DNA from: an uncultured Pseudomonadota bacterium
GTDB taxonomy: Bacteria; Pseudomonadota; Gammaproteobacteria; Steroidobacterales; Steroidobacteraceae
Direction of reading: 5' to 3'
Assembly (NCBI GenBank): GCA_903938365.1
Contig: CAJACZ010000159.1
Span: forward strand, 1 to 62,962
DNA length: 62,962 bases
Each line of letters begins with the position of its first letter. Positions within the stretch are counted from its first letter, which is position 1. The translations under genes were made by a program, and so were the position numbers. Below the pieces are notes generated by a model. That model saw nothing but the letters and a program-made list of their open reading frames with translations. It searched no databases and was not told the origin of the DNA. This document shows positions 19,864 through 30,128 of this stretch, piece by piece.

Positions 19864-20685
19864 ATGCAAGAAACCATCCCGGTCACCGACGAAAATTTTG
19901 CCTCCGAAGTCCTGGCCGCATCGGCGGAGGTGCCGGTACTCGTGGACTTCTGGGCGCCCTGGTGCGGCCCGTGTCGGATGCTGGGGCCGGTACTGGACAA
20001 CCTCGCGCGCGAGACCGTGGGACGTCTCAAGGTCGTCAAGCTGAACACGGACGAAGAGCCCGACACCGCAACGCGCTATCAGATCCGCAGCATCCCCGCG
20101 GTCAAGCTCTTCAGGAACGGCGCGGTGGTCGCGGAGTTCGTCGGTGCGCAGCCGCTGTCCGCGGTACGCGCCTTCGTGGAGCCTCATCTGGCGCGGGATG
20201 CGGAGTCGGGCCTGGAGCAGGCCAGGGCGCTGCGCGCCGAGGGCGCCTACGGCAAGGCCATCGATGCGCTGCGGGCCCTGCGCGCCGCGCGCCCGGACGA
20301 CACTGCTGTCGCCATTGAGCTCGCGCAGTTATCTGCCCTGACGGGAGCCGCCGACGAGGCCGAAGCCCTCCTGGGGTCCCTGAGCCCGCCTCTGCAGTCG
20401 GAGAGCCCGGTCAAGGCCGGCTATGCACTCGCGCACTTCGCGCGGCTCGCGGCCGCGCCGGACGAGACGGATGTCATCCAGACGGCGCGCGTCGCCGCGG
20501 CCCGTCAACTGCTCCGGGGCGAAGTGGCTGCGGGCATCGCAGGCTTGTTCGCCGCCGCAGAGCGCAACCGCCGTTTCGCCTCGGGCCAGGGCCGCAGCGA
20601 TCTGCTGAAGGCCTTCGACCTGGCGCAACCCGATGATCCGGTGCTGCCCGCGTCAAGACGGCGGCTGGCCGCCCTGCTCCACTAG
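19864..20685 (+). CDS. thioredoxin + TPR protein (CnoX/YbbN-like)
   Basis: VLVDFWAPWCGPCRMLGPVLDNLA...IRSIPAVKLFRNG, followed by a C-terminal TPR-like helical region. Confidence 0.9.
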   Translation: MQETIPVTDENFASEVLAASAEVPVLVDFWAPWCGPCRMLGPVLDNLARETVGRLKVVKLNTDEEPDTATRYQIRSIPAVKLFRNGAVVAEFVGAQPLSAVRAFVEPHLARDAESGLEQARALRAEGAYGKAIDALRALRAARPDDTAVAIELAQLSALTGAADEAEALLGSLSPPLQSESPVKAGYALAHFARLAAAPDETDVIQTARVAAARQLLRGEVAAGIAGLFAAAERNRRFASGQGRSDLLKAFDLAQPDDPVLPASRRRLAALLH

Positions 20686-20731
20686 CGGCCTGCGACCCGG
20701 GCGCTGGCGCTCGGGGATCGGGGGTCGGCGC

Positions 20732-22576
20732 TCAGTACACCTCGCAGAAACAGTAGGCGTAGAGCCGGTTGGGCTCCGCCATCCGAGCGAGCCGCTCCGC
20801 GTCCTTCTCGAGGGGCAACAGGCGGCGCGATACCTCGGCGAGCGCGGGACGTCCCGCCTGCGTATCGATCGCTCGCACGATCACGCCGGCGCTCCAGACC
20901 TTGAGCGACAGCGCGATTTCCTGCGCCCAGGACAGACTCGGCTCGAGGTAGTCGATAGCGTATTGGTCAGGCTCAAGGCCCGCACGCTTCGCGGCGCTCT
21001 GCACAGCGTCGTCGAAGGAACCGAGCTGATCGACGAGCCCGGCAGTCCGCGCGTCGAGACCGGACCACACTCGGCCCTGGCTGATCGCATCGGTCTCGTC
21101 CCGTGTTTTCTTCCGGCCCGTTGCGACACGCCCGAGGAACTCTTCATAGCCGCGGTCGATCACCGACTGGATGAGCTGCGCGGCCGCCGGACCGACCGGA
21201 CGATCCAGACGAAACTCTCCCGACAGCGGCGTGGTGCCCACGCCATCGACGCCGACTCCCACCTTGGCGAGAGCCTTGTCCACGGTCGGGAACGCGGCAA
21301 AAATGCCGATCGAGCCCGTGATGGTCGCGGGACTGGCCCAGATCTCGTCGGCAGGCGCCGCGATGTAGTAGCCGCCAGAAGCCGCCACGTCGCCCATGGA
21401 GACCACGATGGGGCGACCCGTCGCCTTGAAGGCCAGCAGTTCGCGATGGATGATTTCAGAGGCGAAGGCGCTGCCGCCGGGGCTGTCGATGCGCAGCACC
21501 AGGGCCTTGATGTCACCGTCGAGCCGCGCCTGACGGACGAGTTCAGCCGTCGAGTCGCCGCCGATCACGCCGGCCGGATGTTCGCCGTCGAGGATCTCGC
21601 CCGACGCGACGATGACTCCGACCTTGCGGTCCTCGTGGGACTTGATCTTGTCCTCGGCGCGCACCACCCGCAGGTAATCCTTGAACGACACGCTCTTGTA
21701 GGAGGCGTTGTCGTCGTCCGCACCGGCCAGTTCGGCGACCCGCGCCTCGACCTCGATCGAGGACTTGATGCCCGTGACGAGCCTGGCCTCGAGCGCCACG
21801 CGCGCGGCGTCACCGCGGGCCGCGACCACCGCCGGAGAATAGCCGTCTACATAAGCGCGCAGCGCATCGGTCTTGAGTCCCCGCGCTTTCGCGACCGCCG
21901 CAAGATAGGTGTTCCAGAGATCATCGAGGTAGGCCTGGCTCTCCTCGCGATCTTCGGGCGACATGCTGTCGCGCGTGTAGGTCTCCACTGCGCTCTTGTA
22001 GGTGCCTACACGGTAGACGTTGACGTCGACGCCGAGCCGGTCGAGCGCCCCCTTCAGGTAGGTCCGGTAGCGTTCATAGCCTTCGAGCACCACCAGTCCG
22101 TAGGGGTCCACGTACACCTCGTCGGCATGCGCAGCCACGTAATAGGTGTCCCGGCTGTATGCCGCCGCGGTCGCGATCACTTTCTTGCCGCTGGCGCGGA
22201 ACTCGGTGATGGCGCGGGACAGCTCGTCGAGCGTCGGCTGCCCGGCACCCGTCATGGCATCGAACTCGAGCACCAGCGCCTTGATCCGAGCGTCCTTCCG
22301 GGCCGCGTGGATCGCGTCGGTGAGATCGCTCAGCGTGGTCTCGCCGCGGGCCAGGCCGCGGGCCTCGGCGATGGCGAGCTCGATCGGGTCACCCGAACGC
22401 TGCTCGACGATCTCGCCCTCCGGGCGCAGCACCAGCGCCGCCTCCTTGGGCAGCACGGGCAGCGAGGTGCCGAGGGCGCCGACGACGAAGCCGAAGATCA
22501 CCAGCAGCAACAGCAGGTGGAGGATCCGCCGGAAGCCGTCGAGGCCGCGAAACAGTATCTTGAAGAAAGCGCGCAC
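20732..22576 (-). CDS. sppA: signal peptide peptidase SppA, 67K type
   Basis: N-terminal TM HLLLLLVIFGFVVGAL; VLRIDSPGGSAFASEIIHRELLAFKATGRPIVVSMGDVAASGGYYIAAPADEIWASPATITGSIGIF. Confidence 0.96.
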   Translation of the reverse strand: MRAFFKILFRGLDGFRRILHLLLLLVIFGFVVGALGTSLPVLPKEAALVLRPEGEIVEQRSGDPIELAIAEARGLARGETTLSDLTDAIHAARKDARIKALVLEFDAMTGAGQPTLDELSRAITEFRASGKKVIATAAAYSRDTYYVAAHADEVYVDPYGLVVLEGYERYRTYLKGALDRLGVDVNVYRVGTYKSAVETYTRDSMSPEDREESQAYLDDLWNTYLAAVAKARGLKTDALRAYVDGYSPAVVAARGDAARVALEARLVTGIKSSIEVEARVAELAGADDDNASYKSVSFKDYLRVVRAEDKIKSHEDRKVGVIVASGEILDGEHPAGVIGGDSTAELVRQARLDGDIKALVLRIDSPGGSAFASEIIHRELLAFKATGRPIVVSMGDVAASGGYYIAAPADEIWASPATITGSIGIFAAFPTVDKALAKVGVGVDGVGTTPLSGEFRLDRPVGPAAAQLIQSVIDRGYEEFLGRVATGRKKTRDETDAISQGRVWSGLDARTAGLVDQLGSFDDAVQSAAKRAGLEPDQYAIDYLEPSLSWAQEIALSLKVWSAGVIVRAIDTQAGRPALAEVSRRLLPLEKDAERLARMAEPNRLYAYCFCEVY

Positions 22577-22594
22577 GATGCAGTTCTCCGCCGT

Positions 22595-23719
22595 CTAGCG
22601 ACGGCCAGTGTGGGCAATACGATAGATGACGCCCGCGAGGTCGTCGGACACGAGCATCGAGCCGTCCGCGAGCAGGAGCAGGTCGACGGGCCGGCCAGCG
22701 ACCTTGCCATCGGGCCGCAACCAGCCGGTGGCGAAATCTTCGTAGCCGATGGCCCGATCGCCGTCGAGCTTCACGCGGGTGATGCGGTAGCCTGACTTCT
22801 CGCTCCGGTTCCAGGACCCGTGCTCGGCGATGAAGACCGAACCCCGATACTCGGCGGGAAACTGGCGCGCGCTGTAGAACTTCAGGCCGAGCGGCGCCAC
22901 ATGGGCGCCGAGGCTCTGGACGGGCGCCACCGCAGCGGCGCACTGGCCGAGCGCGCCGAACTCGGGATCGACCACGTCCGCGCCGTGGCAGAACGGGAAC
23001 CCGAAATGCTGGCCCTCCCGCGACACGCGGTTGAGTTCGCAGGGGGGCACGTCGTCGCCGAGCATGTCGCGACCGTTGTCCGTAAACCAGAGTTGCCGCG
23101 TGACCGGATGCCAGGTGAAACCCACCGAGTTACGCACGCCGCGGGCGACCGTCTCGCGCCCGCTGCCATCTGGGTTCATCCGGATGATCACGGCGAAACC
23201 GTCCCGGTCGCAGACGTTGCAGGGCGCACCGACCGGGACATAGAGCTTGCCGTCGGGGCCGAAGCCAAGGTAACGCCAGCCGTGGTGCCGCTCGGCGGGC
23301 AATTCGGCGATGACAACGGGCGGGGGCGGCGCCGCGAGTCGGCTCTCGATCGCGTCGTAGCGAAGGATGCGCTGCACCTCGGCGACGTACAGCGCGCCGT
23401 CGCGAAAGGCGATCCCGTTCGGCATGTTGAGGCCGGAGGCGATGGTGAGCACCTCGCGGCTGCCATCCGCGCGCGACCGCACGGCATAGACCTTGCCTGC
23501 GCTACGGGTGCCGACGAACAGCGTTCCGCCGTCCCCGAGGGCGAGCGAGCGGGCGTTCGTGACCCCTTCCGCCCAGGTCTCGATGCTGAAACCCGCCGGC
23601 AGCCTGATGCCGGAGAGATCCGGGCTCGCGGCGCGAGCCGGCATGCCGGACACGCCCAGCACCGCAACAAGTGCGCAGATCAGGGACGCCCGAAGCGTAG
23701 AGGTCTTGAGGGAAGCCAT
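22595..23719 (-). CDS. PQQ-dependent sugar (sorbosone/glucose) dehydrogenase-like beta-propeller protein, exported
   Basis: Signal peptide; IRLPAGFSIETWAEGVTNARSLALGDGGTLFVGTR...PNGIAFRDGALYVAEVQRILRYD...FVAEHGSWNR-like FIAEHGSWNRSEKSGYRI. Confidence 0.85.
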   Translation of the reverse strand: MASLKTSTLRASLICALVAVLGVSGMPARAASPDLSGIRLPAGFSIETWAEGVTNARSLALGDGGTLFVGTRSAGKVYAVRSRADGSREVLTIASGLNMPNGIAFRDGALYVAEVQRILRYDAIESRLAAPPPPVVIAELPAERHHGWRYLGFGPDGKLYVPVGAPCNVCDRDGFAVIIRMNPDGSGRETVARGVRNSVGFTWHPVTRQLWFTDNGRDMLGDDVPPCELNRVSREGQHFGFPFCHGADVVDPEFGALGQCAAAVAPVQSLGAHVAPLGLKFYSARQFPAEYRGSVFIAEHGSWNRSEKSGYRITRVKLDGDRAIGYEDFATGWLRPDGKVAGRPVDLLLLADGSMLVSDDLAGVIYRIAHTGRR

Positions 23720-23786
23720 CTGGAGGACACCGCCACGGAGATGCTGGGCAGTCTACCGCCGTCGCACGAACCCGCCAATCGGACGC

Positions 23787-23821
23787 AAAACGGAGGACGA
23801 CCCGCGAGCGGGTCGTCCTCC
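23787..23821 (-). terminator. Rho-independent terminator downstream of rplS
   Basis: Perfect 14-bp inverted repeat GGAGGACGACCCGC-GA-GCGGGTCGTCCTCC at 23792-23821, followed on the minus strand by GTTTTG. Confidence 0.85.
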
Positions 23822-23865
23822 TGCAGAAACCGTGCGCAAGGACCGCCGGAGCGGCCCCGGAAGGA

Positions 23866-24210
23866 TCAGACCTTCTCTTCGATGCGGGCAGCCTTGCCCG
23901 ACAGCTTGCGCAGGTAATAGAGCTTGGCGCGACGCACGTTGCCGCGGCGCTTCACCGAGACATCGGCGATCGTCGGGCTGTGCGACTGGAAGGTGCGCTC
24001 GACGCCTTCACCGTGGGAGATCTTGCGCACGGTGAAAGAGGAATTCAGGCCGCGATTGCTCTTGGCGATCACGACGCCCTCGTAGGCCTGCACGCGCTCG
24101 CGGTCGCCTTCGACCACCTTCACGTTGACCACGACGGTGTCGCCGGGGTTGAAGGGAGGGAATACCCGCGTAGCGCGGCTCTTTTCGATCTCGGCAATAA
24201 AGTTAGCCAT
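23866..24210 (-). CDS. rplS: 50S ribosomal protein L19
   Basis: [72 protein letters not shown]. Confidence 0.98.
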   Translation of the reverse strand: MANFIAEIEKSRATRVFPPFNPGDTVVVNVKVVEGDRERVQAYEGVVIAKSNRGLNSSFTVRKISHGEGVERTFQSHSPTIADVSVKRRGNVRRAKLYYLRKLSGKAARIEEKV

Positions 24211-24955
24211 TTTTGTCCACCTCTCGCTCGGCGAGATATTCGTTCAACAGCCGGCTCTCCTCTTCGGCGAGCCCGCGACTCAAAATCAGATCCGGCCGCC
24301 GCACCCAGGTGCGGCCCACGGCCTGCTTCAGCCTCCAGCGCCGGATGGCGGCATGGTTGCCACCCTGCAGCACCTCGGGCACTGCCCGTCCTTCCCACTC
24401 GATCGGCCGCGTGTAGTGCGGCCAGTCGAGCAGTGCCCCGGAAAACGATTCCTCGACACTCGAGCGCTCGTCGCCCAGTACACCGGGCAGCAGGCGCACA
24501 ACGGCGTCGATGACCGCAAGCGCGGCGAACTCGCCGCCCGAGAGCACGTAGTCGCCTACGGAAAGCTCCCGGTCGATCCGCGCATCGACCAGTCGCTGGT
24601 CGAGCCCCTCGTAACGGCTCGCCACCAGCACGAAACCCGGCAGCACCGCGAGTTCCCTCGCGATCCGCTGCTCAAACTTTTCGCCCTGCGCCGAGAGATG
24701 GATGCGCGGCACACCGGCCTGCAAACGCCCCGTCAGCGCATCGATCGCACCGGCCCAGGGCCCCGGAACCCCCACCATCCCCGGGCCGCCACCATAGGGA
24801 CGGTCATCGACCGTCCGGTGCGCATCCGGGGCATGGGCCCGTGGATCCTCGACATCGACCCGTACCAGGCCACGCTGCAAGGCGCGGCCCAGAACGCCGT
24901 GGCCGAGCGCGCCCCGCAGCAAATCCGGGAACAACGAGACCACGCCAATTTCCAT
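24203..24955 (-). CDS. trmD: tRNA (guanine37-N1)-methyltransferase
   Basis: [25 protein letters not shown]...[15 protein letters not shown]...[12 protein letters not shown]...[14 protein letters not shown]. Confidence 0.97.
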   Translation of the reverse strand: MEIGVVSLFPDLLRGALGHGVLGRALQRGLVRVDVEDPRAHAPDAHRTVDDRPYGGGPGMVGVPGPWAGAIDALTGRLQAGVPRIHLSAQGEKFEQRIARELAVLPGFVLVASRYEGLDQRLVDARIDRELSVGDYVLSGGEFAALAVIDAVVRLLPGVLGDERSSVEESFSGALLDWPHYTRPIEWEGRAVPEVLQGGNHAAIRRWRLKQAVGRTWVRRPDLILSRGLAEEESRLLNEYLAEREVDKNG

Positions 24956-24979
24956 CTTCACTCCCGACCCGACGTCCAA

Positions 24980-25483
24980 TCAGAAGTCGGCCGGCCAGTC
25001 GACCCAGAGACAGCGCTCCTCCGGATCGATGCGTTGCAGGTGCTGCCGGGTCACCGGCAACCACCGCTCCGTCTCGCCCTTGACGACCATCACCGGGCTC
25101 GCCGGCATGTCGACAAAGCGCTCGAGCGTCCCGAATTCGACCCCTTCGAGGTTGCGAACCCGGAAACCGAGCAGATCGTCGCGGAAGTACTGACCCGGCG
25201 CAGGCGCCGGCAGGTCTTCCCGCCGCAACTCGATCACCGCCCCGACCAGCGCCGCCGCGTCGTCTCGTTCTGACGATCCGTCGAGCCTGGCGACCAGGCC
25301 CGCAGGGCCGCTGCGACTCGCAAGTACCTTGACTGCCACCCGTTCACGCCCGCCCCCCGTGAGGTACCAGACGCCGTGGCGAAGCAGGGATTCAGGAGGA
25401 TCGGCCCAGGACTCGAGGTGCACCCAACCCTGCAGGCCATAGGGGCGACCGATACGCCCCATTTCCACCCAACCGGACGGCAC
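24980..25483 (-). CDS. rimM: ribosome maturation factor RimM
   Basis: VEMGRIGRPYGLQGWVHLESWADPPESLL...YFRDDLLGFRVRNLEG; operon position. Confidence 0.95.
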   Translation of the reverse strand: MPSGWVEMGRIGRPYGLQGWVHLESWADPPESLLRHGVWYLTGGGRERVAVKVLASRSGPAGLVARLDGSSERDDAAALVGAVIELRREDLPAPAPGQYFRDDLLGFRVRNLEGVEFGTLERFVDMPASPVMVVKGETERWLPVTRQHLQRIDPEERCLWVDWPADF

Positions 25484-25509
25484 GGTGTGCTACCGCCCCG
25501 CCCTGCGGA

Positions 25510-25770
25510 TCAGACGCTTGCCTGCGCCTGCTTGCGGTAATCGCGCACCAGCGAGCGCACGCGCTCCGACTGCTGGGCACCCAGGCCCTGCCAGTGCTCG
25601 ATGCGCGACAGGTCGAGTTTCAGCTTGGTTTCCCCTTTACGGGCAACCGGGTTGAAAAACCCAACGTTTTCAAGGCTTAGACCGCCCTGCCGCTTCCGGC
25701 TGTCGGTCACCACCACATGATAGAAAGGCGAGTTCTTAGCACCACGCCGCGTAAGACGGATCGTCACCAT
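25510..25770 (-). CDS. rpsP: 30S ribosomal protein S16
   Basis: [43 protein letters not shown]; start chosen internally at 25770. Confidence 0.97.
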   Translation of the reverse strand: MVTIRLTRRGAKNSPFYHVVVTDSRKRQGGLSLENVGFFNPVARKGETKLKLDLSRIEHWQGLGAQQSERVRSLVRDYRKQAQASV

Positions 25771-25925
25771 AGGTCGAATCGCTCTCGGTCTGAGGTCGTC
25801 GCGCCCGAAGCAAGTTGCCTCAGGCTTTGAAAAAAGAGCGCGGAGTCTACAGAAATCAGGCACTTGATGGAAGCGCCGCGTACGATTCCCTGCCTCCGAA
25901 CGGTCGCCGGGCCCGATTCGACCCG

Positions 25926-27284
25926 CTAGGGCCTGGGAAACCCAGGCGGCATGCCGCCCTTGAAGGCACCCAGCATGCGCTTGAGCTTGCCGCCTTTCAT
26001 GCTTTTCATCATGCGCTGCATGTCGGCGAACTGCTTGAGCAGGCGGTTGACGTCCTGTACCTGGACGCCTGAGCCGGCGGCAATGCGCCGACGTCGCGAA
26101 CCGTCGATCACTTCGGGGCGCCGACGCTCCCGGTGGGTCATGGAGTTGATGATGGCGATCTGGCGGCGCAATTCACGCTCGCCCTGGTCGGTGGGCGCCG
26201 CGCCGCGCACCATATGCGCCGGCAGCTTGTCGATCAGTGCGCCCAGACCACCCATCTTCTGCAGTTGCTCGAGCTGCCCGCGCAGATCGTAGAAGTCGAA
26301 GCCCTGGCCCTTCGCCACTTTGCGGGCGAGCCGCTCGGCCTCGGCGGCATCGACCTTGCCCTGCACCTGCTCCACGAGCGCCACGACATCGCCCATGCCC
26401 AGGATGCGGCCGGCCATGCGCTCAGGATCGAAGGGCTGCAGCGCGTCGGTCTTTTCGCCCACGCCGACGAACACGATCGGCTTGCCGGTTACATGGCGGA
26501 CGGACAGCGCTGCGCCGCCACGGGAGTCGCCATCCGCCTTGGTCAGGATGATGCCCGTGAGATCGAGCGCCTCGCCAAAGGCCCGGGCGGAGTTCAGGGC
26601 ATCCTGCCCCGCCATGGCATCGACGACGAACAGGCGCTCGTGGGAGGCCACGGCGCGCTCGATCTGCTGGACCTCGTCCATCAGGGCAGCATCGACGTGC
26701 AGGCGACCTGCGGTATCGATGATCAGGACATCGAAAACGCCTGATCGCGCCCGTTCGAGGGCGTTCGCGGCAATATCCGCCGGATTTTGCGCAGCATCGG
26801 AGGGCATGAAGTCGGCGCCGACCTGTTCCGACAGCCGCTGCAGCTGCAGGATCGCCGCCGGACGCCGCACGTCGGTGCTGACCAGCAGCACCCTTTTCTT
26901 CTGGGTTTCGATCAGCCAGCGGGCCAGCTTGGCCGCCGTGGTCGTCTTGCCGGCACCCTGCAGACCCGCCAGCAGGATGACGTACGGCGGCTGGGCCCGA
27001 AGCTCGAAGCCGGCCCGGGCACCCCCCATGAGCGCCACCAGCTCACGGTTGAGGATGCTGACGAAGACCTGCCCCGGCTTGAGGCTGGTGGCGACTTCGG
27101 CGCCGAGCGCCTTTTCGCGCACGGCGTCGATGAAGGATTTGACAACGGGAAGCGCGACATCGGCCTCGAGCAGCGCCATGCGCACTTCGCGCAGGGTCTC
27201 GCCGATGTTCTCTTCCGTGATGCGGCCCTTGCCCGTCAGGTTCTGGACGGTACGCGAGAGCTTTTGACTCAGGTTTTCGAACAT
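25926..27284 (-). CDS. ffh: signal recognition particle protein
   Basis: [52 protein letters not shown]...[17 protein letters not shown]...M-domain GGKLKRM. Canonical start at 27284. Confidence 0.97.
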   Translation of the reverse strand: MFENLSQKLSRTVQNLTGKGRITEENIGETLREVRMALLEADVALPVVKSFIDAVREKALGAEVATSLKPGQVFVSILNRELVALMGGARAGFELRAQPPYVILLAGLQGAGKTTTAAKLARWLIETQKKRVLLVSTDVRRPAAILQLQRLSEQVGADFMPSDAAQNPADIAANALERARSGVFDVLIIDTAGRLHVDAALMDEVQQIERAVASHERLFVVDAMAGQDALNSARAFGEALDLTGIILTKADGDSRGGAALSVRHVTGKPIVFVGVGEKTDALQPFDPERMAGRILGMGDVVALVEQVQGKVDAAEAERLARKVAKGQGFDFYDLRGQLEQLQKMGGLGALIDKLPAHMVRGAAPTDQGERELRRQIAIINSMTHRERRRPEVIDGSRRRRIAAGSGVQVQDVNRLLKQFADMQRMMKSMKGGKLKRMLGAFKGGMPPGFPRP

Positions 27285-27287
27285 CCC

Positions 27288-28577
27288 ATGATTATAGCCG
27301 TGATAGACCCCGATATAGCCCTGCCGCTGGCCCTCCTCGCCCTCTGCCTCGCCCTCTCGGCATTCTTCTCGGGAACCGAGACGGCGCTGATGAGCATCAA
27401 CCGCTACCAGTTGCGGACCATGGCCAACAATGGCCACCGCGGCGCGATTCTTGCCGAAAAGCTGCTGTCCAGGCCCGACCGCCTGATCGGCCTGATCCTG
27501 CTCGGCAACAACCTCGCCAACAACCTGGCCGCGACCCTGGTGGCGATCCTCGTGCTGCGCACCTACGGCGACGAATGGGTGGCGGTCGGCGCCGGCGTGC
27601 TCACGCTGGTCATGCTGATCTTCTGCGAGGTCGGGCCCAAGACCTACGGCGCCCTGCACCCGCGCAGCGTGGCCGTGGGCTCGGCCTACATCTACACGTT
27701 ACTGCAGTGGGTCATGCACCCGGCCGTCGTGGTGATCAGCTGGTTCACGAACGGCGCGCTGCGGCTGCTGGGGGTGAAGGTCGACCACAAGACGCAGCAG
27801 ACCATGCTGTCGAGCGAAGAACTGCGCACCGTGGTGGCCGAAGCCGGCGCAATGATTCCGCACAGCCACCAGAAGATGCTGATAAGCGTGCTGGACCTGG
27901 AGCGCGTCACCGTCAACGACATCATGATCCCGCGCCAGGAAATTTCGGGCATCGACCTCGAGGACGACTGGGAACGGATCCTGGACCAGCTCGGCCAGAC
28001 GCCGCACACGCGGCTGCCGGTCTATCAGGGCGACATCGACAACATGGTCGGCCTGCTGCACATGAAACGCGTGGCGCAGAGCCTGGCCCGCGGCGAACTC
28101 GACCGCGAGCGGCTGCAGGAAATCGCCCGCAACCGCGAACCGTATTACGTACCTGAAGGCACCTCGCTGACCGCACAGCTGGCGAACTTCCAGCGTGACC
28201 GGCGCCGCATGGCCTTCGTGGTGGACGAGTACGGCGACACGCTCGGACTCGTGACGCTGGAAGACATCCTCGAGGAAATCGTCGGCGAGTTCACCAGCGA
28301 CCCGGCTTCGGCCACGCATCGCAACATCCATCGCGAAGGCCCCGGCGTGTGCATCGTGAACGCCGCCACCACCATCCGCGCGCTCAATCGTTCCATGGGC
28401 TGGCACCTGCCCACCGACGGGCCCAAGACGCTCAACGGTCTGCTGCTCGAGAAGCTGGAGACCATCCCCCAGGCTGGCACCCTGCTCGACATCGGGGATC
28501 TCCGGATGGAGATCCTGCAGGTCGCGGACAATGCGATCCGCGCCGTACGGGTGAGATCCCCGGTCAATCCCCCCTGA
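27288..28577 (+). CDS. DUF21/CBS/CorC_HlyC-domain integral membrane protein (YfjD/CorC-like)
   Basis: ALCLALSAFFSGTETALMSINRYQLR...LLGNNLANNLAATLVAILVL...VNDIMIPRQEISGIDLEDDW...FVVDEYGDTLGLVTLEDILEEIVGE. Starts at ATG 27288 or GTG 27300. Confidence 0.92.
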   Translation: MIIAVIDPDIALPLALLALCLALSAFFSGTETALMSINRYQLRTMANNGHRGAILAEKLLSRPDRLIGLILLGNNLANNLAATLVAILVLRTYGDEWVAVGAGVLTLVMLIFCEVGPKTYGALHPRSVAVGSAYIYTLLQWVMHPAVVVISWFTNGALRLLGVKVDHKTQQTMLSSEELRTVVAEAGAMIPHSHQKMLISVLDLERVTVNDIMIPRQEISGIDLEDDWERILDQLGQTPHTRLPVYQGDIDNMVGLLHMKRVAQSLARGELDRERLQEIARNREPYYVPEGTSLTAQLANFQRDRRRMAFVVDEYGDTLGLVTLEDILEEIVGEFTSDPASATHRNIHREGPGVCIVNAATTIRALNRSMGWHLPTDGPKTLNGLLLEKLETIPQAGTLLDIGDLRMEILQVADNAIRAVRVRSPVNPP

Positions 28578-29931
28578 GCAGTGCCGCGGCATCGACGAGC
28601 CGCTCGATGCCGCGCACGCTGAGACCCTCGGGCGGGCGCCGCGGCACGTTGTCGGTCGCGACGAGCGCCGTGCGGAAACCCTGCTTGGCCGCCTCCCGGA
28701 GACGCTCCTCGCCATAGGCGACGGGGCGCACCTCGCCGGTCAGGCCGACCTCCCCGAACGCCACCAGGGTCTCGGGCAGCGGGCGGTCCCTGAGGCTCGA
28801 CGACAGCGCCAGCAGCAGCGGCAGGTCGCTCGCGGTCTCGCGCAGTTCGAGGCCGCCCACGACGTTGACGAACACGTCGTGGTCCTGCAGCGACAGCCCC
28901 ACGTGCCGGTTCAGCACCGCGAGCAGCATCGACAGGCGCGTGGCATCCAGGCCCTGCGCCACGCGCCGCGGATTGCCGAAGCGCATGGGATCCACCAGCG
29001 CCTGGATCTCCACCAGCAGCGGACGCCCGCCGTCGCGCGCGACGGTGACGATGCTGCCGGGCGCGATCACCTGCGGCCGGGCGAGGAAGATCGCGGACGG
29101 GTTGGCCACTTCGCGCAGGCCACCCTCGGTCATCGCGAAGAAGGCGAGTTCGTTGACCGCACCGAAGCGATTCTTGGTCGCCCGCACGATACGGAACCGG
29201 GACCCCGCGTCGCTTTCGAAGTAGAGGACCGTATCGACGAGGTGCTCGAGCATCTTGGGGCCGGCGATGCTGCCCTCACGGGTGACGTGCCCCACGATGA
29301 AGACCGCGGTGCCGGTCGACTTCGCGAAGCGCACCAATTCCGCAGCGCATTCGCGGAGCTGCGAGATACCACCGGCGCTGGCCGACACGCCCGGCAGATA
29401 CACGGTCTGGATGGAATCGATCACCAGCAGCCGGGCCTGGTGCGCCCGCGCACCCTGCAGGATCTGTTCGAGGTCAGCCTCGGGCGCGAGCTGCAGTTCA
29501 CCGCTCGCAAGGCCGAGCCGCTGCGCACGCATGCCGACCTGGTCGGCGGACTCCTCGCCGGTCGCGTACAGCACCCGCCCATTCCCGGAGACGCTGGCGG
29601 CGACCTGCAGGAGCAAAGTGGACTTGCCGATTCCAGGATCGCCCCCCAGCAGGGACACGCTGCCGGGCACGACGCCGCCCCCGAGGACCCGGTCAAGTTC
29701 AGCCAGGCCCGAGCTGAAGCGCTCCGCACCGCTGCGGCCCGCAAGCGCCGCCATGGACGGCGGAGCCAGCGCCCGGTGGGCCGTGGCCCGGGGCGCCGCG
29801 CCGGGCCGCGCCACGGGCGCGTCGCGGCGCTCCATCCTGTTCCACTCGCCGCACTGGGCACACTGGCCCTGCCATTTGGCGGACTCGGCACCGCAGGCGG
29901 CGCAGGCAAAAATGCTCAGGGGGCGGGCCAT
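28564..29931 (-). CDS. radA: DNA repair protein RadA
   Basis: FACAACGAESAKWQGQCAQCGEWN zinc finger; LLGGDPGIGKSTLLLQVAA; KNRFGAVNELAFFAM KNRFG motif. Confidence 0.97.
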   Translation of the reverse strand: MARPLSIFACAACGAESAKWQGQCAQCGEWNRMERRDAPVARPGAAPRATAHRALAPPSMAALAGRSGAERFSSGLAELDRVLGGGVVPGSVSLLGGDPGIGKSTLLLQVAASVSGNGRVLYATGEESADQVGMRAQRLGLASGELQLAPEADLEQILQGARAHQARLLVIDSIQTVYLPGVSASAGGISQLRECAAELVRFAKSTGTAVFIVGHVTREGSIAGPKMLEHLVDTVLYFESDAGSRFRIVRATKNRFGAVNELAFFAMTEGGLREVANPSAIFLARPQVIAPGSIVTVARDGGRPLLVEIQALVDPMRFGNPRRVAQGLDATRLSMLLAVLNRHVGLSLQDHDVFVNVVGGLELRETASDLPLLLALSSSLRDRPLPETLVAFGEVGLTGEVRPVAYGEERLREAAKQGFRTALVATDNVPRRPPEGLSVRGIERLVDAAALLRGD

Positions 29932-30128
29932 GATGTGGCGGCAATCCTAGCACGCAGGGCCCGCACGACCGGGCCGCGCACGCGCTGCGGAAACCCGGGA
30001 ACAGGCGCCGAAAATGCGTCAGGATCGGTGTTGAAATGCATCGCACTCCTCAAAACTCGTGGGCACTTGGTGCTAGTGTTGGCTACCCTTGGTAATCCTG
30101 TCGGCCGCATCGGGCGCCGGAGCCCTGT

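Noticed and set aside
20633-22795. 720-aa plus-strand ORF antisense to sppA
   Set aside because: It is fully opposite a clear sppA gene, low in complexity, and shows no motif or signal; GC-driven artefact.
22820-23917. 365-aa plus-strand ORF antisense to the sorbosone-dehydrogenase-like gene
   Set aside because: The real gene on the minus strand has a signal peptide and beta-propeller motifs; the antisense product has no recognisable features.
25926-27659. 577-aa version of Ffh starting at 27659
   Set aside because: The canonical Ffh start MFENLSQKL is at 27284. The extra N-terminus is antisense to the corC-like gene and low-complexity.
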